Of a stretch of DNA of 64,000 nt, positions 26,801 through 33,069 are shown one piece after another (the first letter of the stretch is position 1; every line of letters begins with the position of its first letter). The DNA is from Streptomyces pacificus (GTDB taxonomy: Bacteria > Actinomycetota > Actinomycetes > Streptomycetales > Streptomycetaceae), in the NCBI RefSeq assembly GCF_011766325.1, contig NZ_BLLG01000004.1, positions 310,001 through 374,000 on the forward strand, written 5' to 3'. The notes under the pieces were generated by a model. The model was not told the origin of the DNA. It ran no database searches and was given only the letters and a program-made list of their open reading frames with translations. Both the position numbers and the translations under genes were made by a program.

Positions 26801-26947
26801 CAGTACAAACCGAGCTACCTGGAAAGGCAGACCGTGACGGCACTGATCGCGCTCTACCGCACTGTGCTCTTCGACTCGATCGCCCGACCTGACCTGGCCC
26901 TCGAGGACATCGCGTCCGGCGGGCTCCCCGAGGAGGCGGACCGGTGA
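20882..26947 (+). CDS. lctA: PKS/NRPS hybrid synthase, ACP-KS-AT-AT-ACP-C (LctA-type)
   Basis: 2021 aa. Domains: loading ACP (~15-85, GLDSLKL, phosphopantetheine Ser45); KS (~103-515) with Cys264, His399 and His437; AT1 (~598-900, GQSVGE, Ser690); AT2 (~1025-1330, GHSLGE, Ser1119); ACP (~1415-1490, GLDSMLA, Ser1449); condensation domain (~1573-2005, HHIASDA at 1702-1708). AT1 has His715 where extender ATs carry the carboxylate-binding Arg, while AT2 has Arg1144; AT1 is therefore loading-type or vestigial and AT2 the extender AT. No KR, DH or ER, so a beta-keto unit is made and then condensed by C with an aminoacyl-PCP. The tandem-AT layout is that of SalA (salinosporamide) and, as I recall, LctA (lactacystin). 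GAGGAG lies 5 nt before the ATG. Codon 27 is TTA (20960). Overlaps lctB by GTGA. Confidence 0.88.
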   Translation: MPQERAARDSHAVTKFLIARVAELMDLSEHAVDRRTPMHQYGLDSLKLSALAASLSEFLCWKVPVTWMWQYPTIDQLSRALAEGPRAAETAAPGNARRTASHEPIAIVGIGCRFPGGPDPSSFWQLMVEGGDAVGPVPAGRRELLNDRVRWGGFIDGIDRFDPLFFGISPREAVQMDPQQRLVLELCWEALEDAGVAPDSLVGSDTGVFMASCWGDYAALAHYRGPDSQITPHTATGMHDGIIANRVSYTLGLQGPSMAIDAACAGSLVSVHVGCQSIWLGESDLVLAGGVNLSFVSDYYTAMDAMGALAPDGRCKSFDARANGYVRGEGAGVVALAPLSAALEQDLPVYCLIKGSSSHNDGLSNGMTAPNPQAQEKMLRTAYQRAGIAPHLVDYIECHGSATPLGDPIEANAIGAVLGGDRAEPLRLGSVKSNVGHLEAAAGIVGLVKLAMSMRNGVLPPSLHYTAPNPQIMFDEYHLTVQDRLTPWPRRSDARRGGVSSFGFGGAICHVAVEELPRPEASLLLLAADSREALAERARALRDESDLRAACRRAPGDGAFRLAAAARDMAELRTQLDAFGTGETAAGLSVGETTGRTPRVAFLFSGNGSQWVGMGRQLLAGMPVFRRSMMRSDKRMRELLGFSIVEQMLDPEGRIDDMDVFQPLLFSLQVALAEAWRSLGVEPDVVLGQSVGEFAASHIAGALDFEDASRLAAHHGRLLQQLAVGRGEGIVVMTAADEVKRHLSGQLTVSGYNGLGSTLVTGTPQEIDGLVQRLTDAGVTNHRVRMGHAPHSPLVDHVLAPLKIELDGITPRTARIPMISTVTGELVDGAELGPDYWAKNLRQEIRVVDALTNLRDHDIDAVVELSPHPVLLKSVSEILPAATLPSLTRGADAASTLLGSLGALYTAGLTVTQSPFLLGDRGRHARPSGGDIAADEQVHLVPVTARTADALTDTCRELSNHVERDAGLRVSDLSYTLAARRTHHSHRIALFARNRQDVLDGLARVAAGQPHPDVLTGTVSGSVDRRVALVFSGGGTQWVGMGRELLRSHTGFRTWMNACDAAVRAAGGGPVLDQLAAPADEARFEEMDVQQPVLFALQVSLAKVWLGLGVRPAAVVGHSLGEAAAACVAGSLSLEDAARVVVARSHLLERKAAPGAMISVDLPEDELGPRLAPYAGHAAIAVVNSPTSAAVSGSPEAVGALEADLEREGIPTRRIRVERPVHSPGMDPLLEPLREAIDGITPLPNTAEFRSTALAGAVNPVADADYWVHNLRNQVRFAETIGTLVDEGVSTFIEIGPHETLRGAVEEIALSRGAQVHAVNSLRRGESDVRCLLGAAASLYVRGLPLTFASLFADDVEVVETPLVQWQKDRYWLDTTPTPRRDVAQIPGPAPAAAVTVTEAAVAPVEDGAAGKEGRPVEEIVLGELADALGVPVSRFDVKAGLREFGLDSMLAIRLVNRMQALFGQRVSPVVFLDGRTISEVVDHFVEITGGPATPPATPPAALPKPVAVAKPEPEAAAEPAPGAGPTQPAFLDGLSELDAEELVEELEARGLLDPADAPALDQLRAEGLGLELAPASHGQASLWFMQMVSPDAVPYNFMVAARIRTEVDERALDRAVRAVVERHPALRTIFVEAGGRPYQVVLDEPLYEFQVVDSTDLDDEEAREELARLGHLPLDMDNGPLVRVVLMARGPADHYLLVLVHHIASDAASADVMIRELQEYYAAADAAEGAPAAPYTEFVEWERQWLAGPAAEAALDWWSQKLADPPAHLDLSAKERPPGVTYEGRDIAFRWSAEESRLLREFAVREGVSISTVVLAGFFATLNRAAKTDDAVVATAIAQRGQPGWESAVGYYLNTVLVRAKPAGDRSFRDLLREVHTFSLGLLEHMDYPLDLLASQLKPPRAEGRSPWFDVVVNWLSSDAFPRSVKLFHGVGDTVSPGGTLPLEPLQVRRHLAKFDLEISMADIDGEVAGHVQYKPSYLERQTVTALIALYRTVLFDSIARPDLALEDIASGGLPEEADR
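20960..20962 (+). promoter_or_regulatory. Rare TTA leucine codon in lctA
   Basis: In-frame TTA, codon 27 of lctA, read by the bldA tRNA in Streptomyces. It is the only TTA I found in the lct operon and lies near the start of its first gene, so operon translation may wait for bldA expression. Confidence 0.75.
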
Positions 26948-28764
26948 CCGTGACCCTGCACTCCGAGTTCATCGAGCAAGCGGTCAAGAACCCCGACGCG
27001 ACGGCGGTCTACTCCGACGCCGGCGTCCTGACCTACGGCGAACTGGACGAGCGCTCAGGCCTGTTGGCCGAGCGGCTCGTCGCCGACGGCGCGGGGCCGG
27101 GTGTCCCGGTCGGCATCTGCATCGAGCGCACTCCCGACCTGCTCGTCGGCATCCTGGCGGTGCTGCGGGCCGGCTCCTGCTATGTACCCCTGGACCCCGG
27201 CTACCCGGCCGAGCGGCTGACGTTCATGGTCCGGGACAGCGGCACCCGTCTGCTGCTGACCACGCCCGCGTCCCGGGCCAGCTGCCCGGCGGGGCCGACC
27301 GTGGTCGTGCTCGACGAGACGGTGACGACCGAGCCCGGCGAGGAGCCCGTGCCGGTCGTGCCCGGCGACACCGCCTACATCATCTACACGTCGGGGTCCA
27401 CCGGCCGGCCCAAGGGCGTGGCCATCCACCACAGCGGCTGTGTCGCCATGCTGTCCGAGATGGACCGGCTCTTCGAGGGCTGCGACCTGAGCGGTGTCTC
27501 GGCCGCGAGTTCGGTCTGCTTCGACATGTCCGTGATGGAGATCTTCGCCGCGCTGTGCCGCGGTGGCGCCGTCGTGCTCGTGGAGAGCGCCGTCCACCTG
27601 CCGGAGAGCCGGTACGTCGACAAGGTCACCCACCTCAACGTCATCCCGTCGGTGATGAACAGCCTGCTGGACGCCGGGTATCTGCCGCCGAACGTACGCA
27701 CCGTCGTGTTCGGCGGCGAGCCCTTGCGGCGCAAGCTGGTGGACCGCGCCTACCGCGAGACCAACGCCGACCGGGTCTTCAACGCCTACGGCCCCACCGA
27801 GGGAACCGTCTTCTGCTCGTTCGGACTTGTGCCGCGGCACGCGACGGACGAGCCGACGATCGGCCCGCCGTCGGCCCACGCCCGTGCCTATGTGCTCGAC
27901 GAGAACCTGAACCGGCAGCCGGTCGGCGTGCCCGGCGAGTTGTACATCGGCGGTGTCGGCCTGGCCCACGGCTACGTCAACCGGCCCCGCACCACGGCCG
28001 AGCGGTTCGTGCAGGACCCGTTCGTGGACGGCGAGCGCATGTACCGCACCGGCGATGTCGTCACATTCACCACCGACGGCGAACTCCAGTTCGTCGGCCG
28101 CACGGACCACCAGGTCAAGCTGCGCGGCTACCGCATCGAGCTGGAGGAGGTCGAGGCCCGCCTCACCGGCTGCCCCGAGGTACGGGAAGCCGCCGCCGCC
28201 GTACGGGGCAACCGGCTCATCGGCTACGTCGTGCCCGAGGGGAAGGCCCGGGACGGCGTCTGGGTGGACGCCGCGCTCCAGACCGCCGTCAACGGCAGGC
28301 TCGCCGCCGAGCTGCCCGACTACATGGTGCCGGGGACGATCGTGTCCCTGACCGCGCTGCCGTTGGCACCGGGCGGCAAGCTCGACCGGGCCGCGCTTCC
28401 CGAGCCGCCGGCCGCCGGCTCCGACGGTCCCATGACGGCCGCCAGTACGCCGACCGAGGTGGCGGTCTCGGAGATCTGGGGCCAGCTGCTCGACCTCGAA
28501 CCGGCGAGCATCGACGTCCGGGCCGCCTTCTACGACCTGGGCGGCGACTCGCTGCTGCTCATCCGCCTCGCCCGGCTGATGACCCGGCGGTTCGACCGCC
28601 GGGTCCGCGTGCCCGACCTGTTCAGCTTCCGTGACATCTCCTCCCTCGCCCGCTGGCTCGACGAGGAGAGCGGCGCCACCCCGGAGGTGGTCCGCACGGC
28701 CCGCCGCCGTGCGGGCGCCCGCCGTGCCGCGCTGCGCGGCCGCGCCGCCCCCGGCAGCAACTGA
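26944..28764 (+). CDS. lctB: Stand-alone NRPS module A-PCP (LctB/SalB-type)
   Basis: 606 aa. Adenylation domain (~1-500) with A3 YTSGSTGRPKG, A5 NAYGPTE, A7 YRTGD and A10 GGKLDR; PCP at ~505-575 with LGGDS, carrier Ser536. It activates one amino acid and holds it on the PCP for the C domain at the end of lctA. By eye the specificity residues read D194 M195 M198 N232 V255 G257 A281 V289 F290 plus Lys of A10; this matches no code I know well. Leucine is expected by analogy with lactacystin. A basic Arg/Ala-rich tail of ~30 residues follows the PCP and no thioesterase is present. The GTG start overlaps the lctA stop (GTGA). Confidence 0.87.
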   Translation: MTVTLHSEFIEQAVKNPDATAVYSDAGVLTYGELDERSGLLAERLVADGAGPGVPVGICIERTPDLLVGILAVLRAGSCYVPLDPGYPAERLTFMVRDSGTRLLLTTPASRASCPAGPTVVVLDETVTTEPGEEPVPVVPGDTAYIIYTSGSTGRPKGVAIHHSGCVAMLSEMDRLFEGCDLSGVSAASSVCFDMSVMEIFAALCRGGAVVLVESAVHLPESRYVDKVTHLNVIPSVMNSLLDAGYLPPNVRTVVFGGEPLRRKLVDRAYRETNADRVFNAYGPTEGTVFCSFGLVPRHATDEPTIGPPSAHARAYVLDENLNRQPVGVPGELYIGGVGLAHGYVNRPRTTAERFVQDPFVDGERMYRTGDVVTFTTDGELQFVGRTDHQVKLRGYRIELEEVEARLTGCPEVREAAAAVRGNRLIGYVVPEGKARDGVWVDAALQTAVNGRLAAELPDYMVPGTIVSLTALPLAPGGKLDRAALPEPPAAGSDGPMTAASTPTEVAVSEIWGQLLDLEPASIDVRAAFYDLGGDSLLLIRLARLMTRRFDRRVRVPDLFSFRDISSLARWLDEESGATPEVVRTARRRAGARRAALRGRAAPGSN

Positions 28765-28797
28765 ATCATCACCTCGACCTGAGGCAGGAGCCCTTCC

Positions 28798-30582
28798 ATG
28801 ACCAAAAGCCCCGAGCAGGACCACGACCCGGGCGATGTGGCCGTCATCGGCATGTCCCTGCGCGCGCCCGGTGCCCGCACCAAGGAGCAGTTCTGGGACA
28901 ACCTCGTCCACGGCAGGGAGTCCGTGTCGTTCCTGGCCAAGGACGACATCCACGTCGACGAGACCCTGATCCACAGCCCGTTCTACGTGCGGGCCTGCGG
29001 TGTGCTCGACACATACGACACGTTCGACCCGTCGGTGTTCGGCATCAGCGACCGGATGGCGGCCGCGATGACACCGGAGAACCGGCTGTTCCTGGAGAGC
29101 GCATGGGAGACACTCGAGGACGGCGGCTACGACCCGGACCGGCTCAACGCCGAGATAGGCATGTACGGCGCCAACAACCCGCAGACCGCCGCTCTCTACA
29201 GCTCCCCGCCGGACCGCGTGTCGGTCGGTCCCGAGGCGATCGAGGCGAGCCTGGCCTGGTCGCCGGACACCATGACGTCCAACGCCCTGTACTACATGGG
29301 TCTCACCGGTGAAGCCGTCACCGTCGCCGCGGTCTGCGCGGGCTTCCACTACTCGGTGCATCTGGCCTGCCAGTCGCTGCTGCTCGGCCAGACCGACATG
29401 GCGATCGCCGGCGGCTCGATGGTCCGTCTGCCGCACCCCCGCGGTCACCTGTGGGAGGAGAACCGCATCCTGTCGAAGGACGGCCACTGCCGCCCGTTCG
29501 ACGCGCGCGGCACCGGCACCGCACTGTCCAGCGGCGTCGTCACGGTGCTGCTCAAGCCGCTGGGGCAGGCGGTCGCCGACCGCGACCACATCTACGCCGT
29601 GGTCAAGGGCTCGGCCGTGAACAACAACGGCGTCAGCGTGATGGCCTACGGCCTGGCCCAGCCCGAGCGGATGAGCGCCTGCATCGCCAACGCCATGGAG
29701 GTCGGCGGCGTCACCCCGGACACCGTCTCCATGTACGAGGCCAACGGTCTCGGCATGCCGATGACCGACGAGCTCGAAGTGCACGCCGCGAGCATGGCCT
29801 TCGGCAAGCAGACCGCCACCACCTCGCTCGGCGGTGTCAAGGGCAACGTGGGCCACGGCGGCGTGGTGTCGGGCGGTTTCGGCGCCGTCAAGGCCGCGAT
29901 GTCCCTGTACCACAGGACACTGCCGATGACGATCAACCTGACCGAGGTCAACGAGGACCTCGACCTCCCCAGCACCCCGTTCGTGCCGCAGCTGGAGACG
30001 GCGGACTGGGAGACGGAGTCCGGCATCCGCCGCGCGGGCATCACCTCGATCGGCGGTGGCGGCTACAACGCGCACCTGGTCCTCGAAGAGCCACCGTCCC
30101 TGACCGGGCGTGCTCCCGAGGCCGAGGGCAGGCCGCGCCTGGCCACGCTGTCCGCCCTGGACGACGAGGCGCTCGCCCGGCAGCGCGCACGGCTGAAGGA
30201 CTGGCTGGCCGCCCGCCCCGACCTGCGTCTGGACGACATCTGCTTCAGCCTCAACCTGGGCCGCAAGGTGATGGCGCGCCGCTGGGCGGCGGTGGTCCGC
30301 AGCCGGGGGGAACTGGTCGCCGCGCTGTCCGGCGACTCCGCCCACGGCCCGGCCACCGAGACCGCCGCAGCGCCGCGGGTGGACATCGACGCGTTCCAGC
30401 GCAGCGAGGAGGGAATCGTGGGGACCGGGAAGGACGCGCAAGAGCTGTCCGAGCTGGCCGCCGCCTGGGTGACCGGCCAGCAGGTCGACTTCGGCTCCCT
30501 GCACCAGGGGGAGACCAGCCGCCGGGTGCCGCTGCCCACGTATCCGTTCCAGCCGCGCCGGTTCTGGCGTACGGACTGGTGA
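28798..30582 (+). CDS. lctC: Ketosynthase-like cyclase/release enzyme (LctC/SalC-type)
   Basis: 594 aa stand-alone KS fold. The nucleophile is Cys180 (AAVCAGFHYS), the second catalytic His is His353 (KGNVGHGG), but the usual EAHGTGT His is replaced: EANGLG, Asn316. It ends with a KS-AT linker and the post-AT motif LPTYPFQPRRFW without any AT between, as if an AT had been deleted. SalC, the salinosporamide counterpart, takes the PCP-bound chain onto its Cys and performs an intramolecular aldol reaction and beta-lactone closure rather than decarboxylative condensation; the His-to-Asn change fits a non-decarboxylating role. It replaces a thioesterase. AGGAG lies 9 nt before ATG 28798. Confidence 0.86.
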   Translation: MTKSPEQDHDPGDVAVIGMSLRAPGARTKEQFWDNLVHGRESVSFLAKDDIHVDETLIHSPFYVRACGVLDTYDTFDPSVFGISDRMAAAMTPENRLFLESAWETLEDGGYDPDRLNAEIGMYGANNPQTAALYSSPPDRVSVGPEAIEASLAWSPDTMTSNALYYMGLTGEAVTVAAVCAGFHYSVHLACQSLLLGQTDMAIAGGSMVRLPHPRGHLWEENRILSKDGHCRPFDARGTGTALSSGVVTVLLKPLGQAVADRDHIYAVVKGSAVNNNGVSVMAYGLAQPERMSACIANAMEVGGVTPDTVSMYEANGLGMPMTDELEVHAASMAFGKQTATTSLGGVKGNVGHGGVVSGGFGAVKAAMSLYHRTLPMTINLTEVNEDLDLPSTPFVPQLETADWETESGIRRAGITSIGGGGYNAHLVLEEPPSLTGRAPEAEGRPRLATLSALDDEALARQRARLKDWLAARPDLRLDDICFSLNLGRKVMARRWAAVVRSRGELVAALSGDSAHGPATETAAAPRVDIDAFQRSEEGIVGTGKDAQELSELAAAWVTGQQVDFGSLHQGETSRRVPLPTYPFQPRRFWRTDW

Positions 30583-30584
30583 CC

Positions 30585-31820
30585 ATGAGTTCACCGGCAC
30601 TGGACACCCTGGACCTGGGCGACCCGGACACCTTCGCGGACCACGACCTCGACGCGTTCTGGCGCCGCCTGCGGGACACCGCACCCATGCACTGGAACCC
30701 CCCGGCCGACGGCCGCCGCGGATTCTGGGTGCTCTCCCGCTACGACGACATCGTGGCCACCTACCGGGACAACGCCAACTTCACGTCCGAGCGCGGCAAC
30801 GTGCTGGTCACGCTGCTGGAGGGCGGTGACGCCGGGGCCGGCCGAATGCTGGCCGTCACCGATGGGCACCGCCACCACGAGCTGCGCAAGATCCTTCAGC
30901 GGGTGCTCTCGCCGAGGGTGCTCAACGAGGTGGCGCAGACGGTGCGGGCCAACACCCGGCAGTGGATCCGCGAGGCGGTCGAGTCGGGCGGCTGCGACTT
31001 CGCCGAGCAGATCGCCAGCCGGATCCCGATGACCACGATCTCGAACCTGCTCGGCGTGCCCGAGCAGGACAGGGAGTTCCTGCTCTCGCTCACCAAGACC
31101 GCGCTGTCGACCGACGACGAGGACGTCGACGAGGTCGACTCCGAGATGGCCCGCAACGAGATCCTGATGTACTTCATGGAAGTCGTCGAGGAGCGTCGCG
31201 ACTCCCCGGGCGACGACGTGATCAGCATGCTGGTCGGCAGTTCCATCGACGGTGCCCCGCTGTCCGACGAGGACGTCGTGCTCAACTGCTACAGCCTGAT
31301 CATCGGGGGCGACGAGACCAGCCGGCTCACGATGATCGACTGCGTCCGCACACTCGCGGTCGAGACCGGCCAGTGGCGGCGGCTCAAGCACGGGGAGGTC
31401 GCGGTCGACACCGCGGTGGACGAGGTGCTGCGCTGGGCCTCGCCCACGATGCACTTCGGGCGCAGCGTCGTCCGCGAGACCGAGCTGCACGGTGTGACGC
31501 TGCGTCCCGGCGAGATCGTCACGCTGTGGCACGCCTCGGGCAACCGGGACGAGCGGGTCTTCGAGCGGCCCGGGGATTTCGACCTCGGCCGCACCCCCAA
31601 CAAACACCTGGCCTTCGGGTACGGACCGCACTTCTGCCTCGGCTCCTACCTGGCCAAGGTGGAGATCTCCGAACTGCTGCAGGCACTGCGGGACTTCACC
31701 ACAGGCTTCGAGCAGACCGACGAGGCGCTGCCCATCCGGTCCAACTTCCTCACCGGGTTCTCGACGCTCCCGGTGCGGTTCCTGCCCGATCACTCCGGAC
31801 TGAAGGAGGTCCTCCAATGA
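30585..31820 (+). CDS. lctD: Cytochrome P450 (LctD-type, probable amino-acid beta-hydroxylase)
   Basis: 411 aa soluble bacterial P450. Haem ligand Cys351 in FGYGPHFCLG; ExxR is E280-VL-R283; the I-helix reads GGDETSR (241-247) instead of AGxDT(T/S), with Glu before the Thr. It starts 2 nt after the lctC stop. In the lactacystin and salinosporamide logic the beta-carbon of the amino acid must be hydroxylated, so hydroxylation of PCP-bound leucine or of the free chain is the likely reaction; this is inferred. A separate ferredoxin and reductase must come from elsewhere in the genome, as none is encoded here. Overlaps lctE by ATGA. Confidence 0.86.
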   Translation: MSSPALDTLDLGDPDTFADHDLDAFWRRLRDTAPMHWNPPADGRRGFWVLSRYDDIVATYRDNANFTSERGNVLVTLLEGGDAGAGRMLAVTDGHRHHELRKILQRVLSPRVLNEVAQTVRANTRQWIREAVESGGCDFAEQIASRIPMTTISNLLGVPEQDREFLLSLTKTALSTDDEDVDEVDSEMARNEILMYFMEVVEERRDSPGDDVISMLVGSSIDGAPLSDEDVVLNCYSLIIGGDETSRLTMIDCVRTLAVETGQWRRLKHGEVAVDTAVDEVLRWASPTMHFGRSVVRETELHGVTLRPGEIVTLWHASGNRDERVFERPGDFDLGRTPNKHLAFGYGPHFCLGSYLAKVEISELLQALRDFTTGFEQTDEALPIRSNFLTGFSTLPVRFLPDHSGLKEVLQ

Positions 31821-32017
31821 GCGGCAACCCCTTCGACGACGGCAGCGAAGACGGCGGGCCGGTGGTGACGGGCGCCGCCGGGCGGTACACGCTGCGGCGC
31901 CCGCGCCCGGACGTGCCGAAGGGCCGGCGAATCGTCCACTCCTGCCCCGACCGCGACGGCGCCCGCAACCACGCCGGACGGCACTTCACCGCGGCGGTGG
32001 GAACGCAGGCGGCCTGA
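31817..32017 (+). CDS. lctE: Degenerate MbtH-like protein (LctE-type)
   Basis: 66 aa. The N-terminal NPFDD and the spacing GRYTLRRPRPDVPKGRRIV correspond to MbtH NPFDD...GQYSLWPxxxxVPxGW, so the fold is recognisable. However the Trp residues that bind the A domain are missing: SLWP became TLRR and PxGW became PKGR (TGG to CGG in both places), and the C-terminal Trp is Phe. MbtH proteins are small partners that stabilise or activate NRPS A domains; whether this form can still bind LctB is open. It overlaps the lctD stop by ATGA and precedes lctF by 31 nt. Confidence 0.7.
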   Translation: MSGNPFDDGSEDGGPVVTGAAGRYTLRRPRPDVPKGRRIVHSCPDRDGARNHAGRHFTAAVGTQAA

Positions 32018-32048
32018 CGCTGACAGACACCCGACCGCAGGAGTGCGC

Positions 32049-32744
32049 ATGAACATCTACATCTCAGGACAGGGGGCCTTCGCGGTGCAGGTCGCGGAAG
32101 CTCTCCTCGATGAAGGGCACAAGATCGCCGGTGCGGCCGCGCCCCGGCTGCGCAAGGGGTGGTCCGACGAGAGCAACGCGATGTCCTGGGACCGCCTGCG
32201 CTCCTGGGCGTTCCCCCGGGACATCCCGTGGACGGACTCGGCCGAACTGCGCGCGATGCATATCCCCGACGGGGTGGACATCATCGTCGCCGCGCACTCG
32301 CACGCCTTCCTCGGCCGCTATACGCGGGCCAGGGCCTCCGTCGCCACCATCGGCTACCACCCCAGCCTGCTGCCGCTCCACCGCGGCAGGGACGCAATCC
32401 GGTGGACGATCCGGGACGGCGACAAAGTGACGGGCGGGAGCGTCTACCACCTCACCGAGCGCACCGACGCCGGTCCGCTCGCCGCACAGGAGCACCTGTT
32501 CGTTCCCCCGGGTTCGACCGCGCAGAGCCTGTGGCGCGAGCATCTGGCCCCGCTCGGCGTGCGGTTGCTGCTGAAGGTGGTCGCCGACCTCGCCGGGGGC
32601 AGGCGGATCGAGGTCCCGCAGGACGAGAAGATGGCGACCTGGGAGCCCGCGATGAACGCACAACCGCTGTTCAAGCCCGAACTCATCGCACTGCCCGGAA
32701 CAGCGTCCGTCGACGGCAGCAGGTGGGCACTCCACGCGCAGTGA
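32049..32744 (+). CDS. lctF: Formyltransferase family protein (LctF-type, formylates the loading ACP)
   Basis: 231 aa with the N10-formyl-THF formyltransferase fold. Signature IGYHPSLLPLHRGRDA with catalytic His104, and Asp140 in TERTDAGP. Fmt and PurN have Asn two residues before the His; here it is Gly102, and the GYHPSLLP(x)HRG form resembles the hydrolase domain of formyl-THF dehydrogenase. In the lactacystin pathway, as I remember it, the homologue moves a formyl group to the phosphopantetheine thiol of the LctA ACP, giving a formyl starter. That explains why lactacystin bears H where salinosporamide bears methyl. AGGAG lies 5 nt before ATG 32049. Last gene of the operon. Confidence 0.82.
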   Translation: MNIYISGQGAFAVQVAEALLDEGHKIAGAAAPRLRKGWSDESNAMSWDRLRSWAFPRDIPWTDSAELRAMHIPDGVDIIVAAHSHAFLGRYTRARASVATIGYHPSLLPLHRGRDAIRWTIRDGDKVTGGSVYHLTERTDAGPLAAQEHLFVPPGSTAQSLWREHLAPLGVRLLLKVVADLAGGRRIEVPQDEKMATWEPAMNAQPLFKPELIALPGTASVDGSRWALHAQ

Positions 32745-33069
32745 ACCTCTCCTCTCTCACCCCGGTCGGCAGGCGATCCCGACGGGGTGGAGGGCGGCGG
32801 ACCGGCTGGTGCTGCAGCGGGTCCTTGCGGGACACAGCAGAGCGGCTGCCACGGGCCGACAGCCCCGTGGCAGCCGCTCCGCTGTCTCGTGCGGCCTCAG
32901 GCGCCCCTCGCCTGAATCAGCGACCTGGGCCTCAGATCGATCCAGTCGGCCTCCACACCCTCCGGGCACTCCCGCTTGCCGCCCTCGGCCCGTACGGTGG
33001 TCCGGCCCCCGAGTCTCGCCGGGCCCGGCACCCGGCTCACGCCCCGGACGGCAGGCGCCGAGCCCCTGT
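32745..33069. other. 325-bp convergent interval at the right edge of the cluster
   Basis: No gene seen. It separates the rightward lct operon from the leftward amidohydrolase and contains the terminator at 32840-32879. No direct repeats or tRNA end that would mark an integration site. Confidence 0.5.
32840..32879. terminator. 16-bp hairpin terminator after lctF
   Basis: Perfect 16-bp stem (arms 32840-32855 and 32864-32879, core GCGGCTGCCACGGG and its complement) with an 8-nt loop, between convergent genes. It should stop transcription from both sides. Confidence 0.85.

Noticed and set aside
27055-30684. 1209-codon open frame antisense to lctB-lctC
   Set aside because: Shadow frame spanning two real genes and their gap; no recognisable protein.
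18200-33069. Integrase, tRNA target or direct repeats marking a genomic island
   Set aside because: None found at either edge; insertion is inferred only from remembered gene order.
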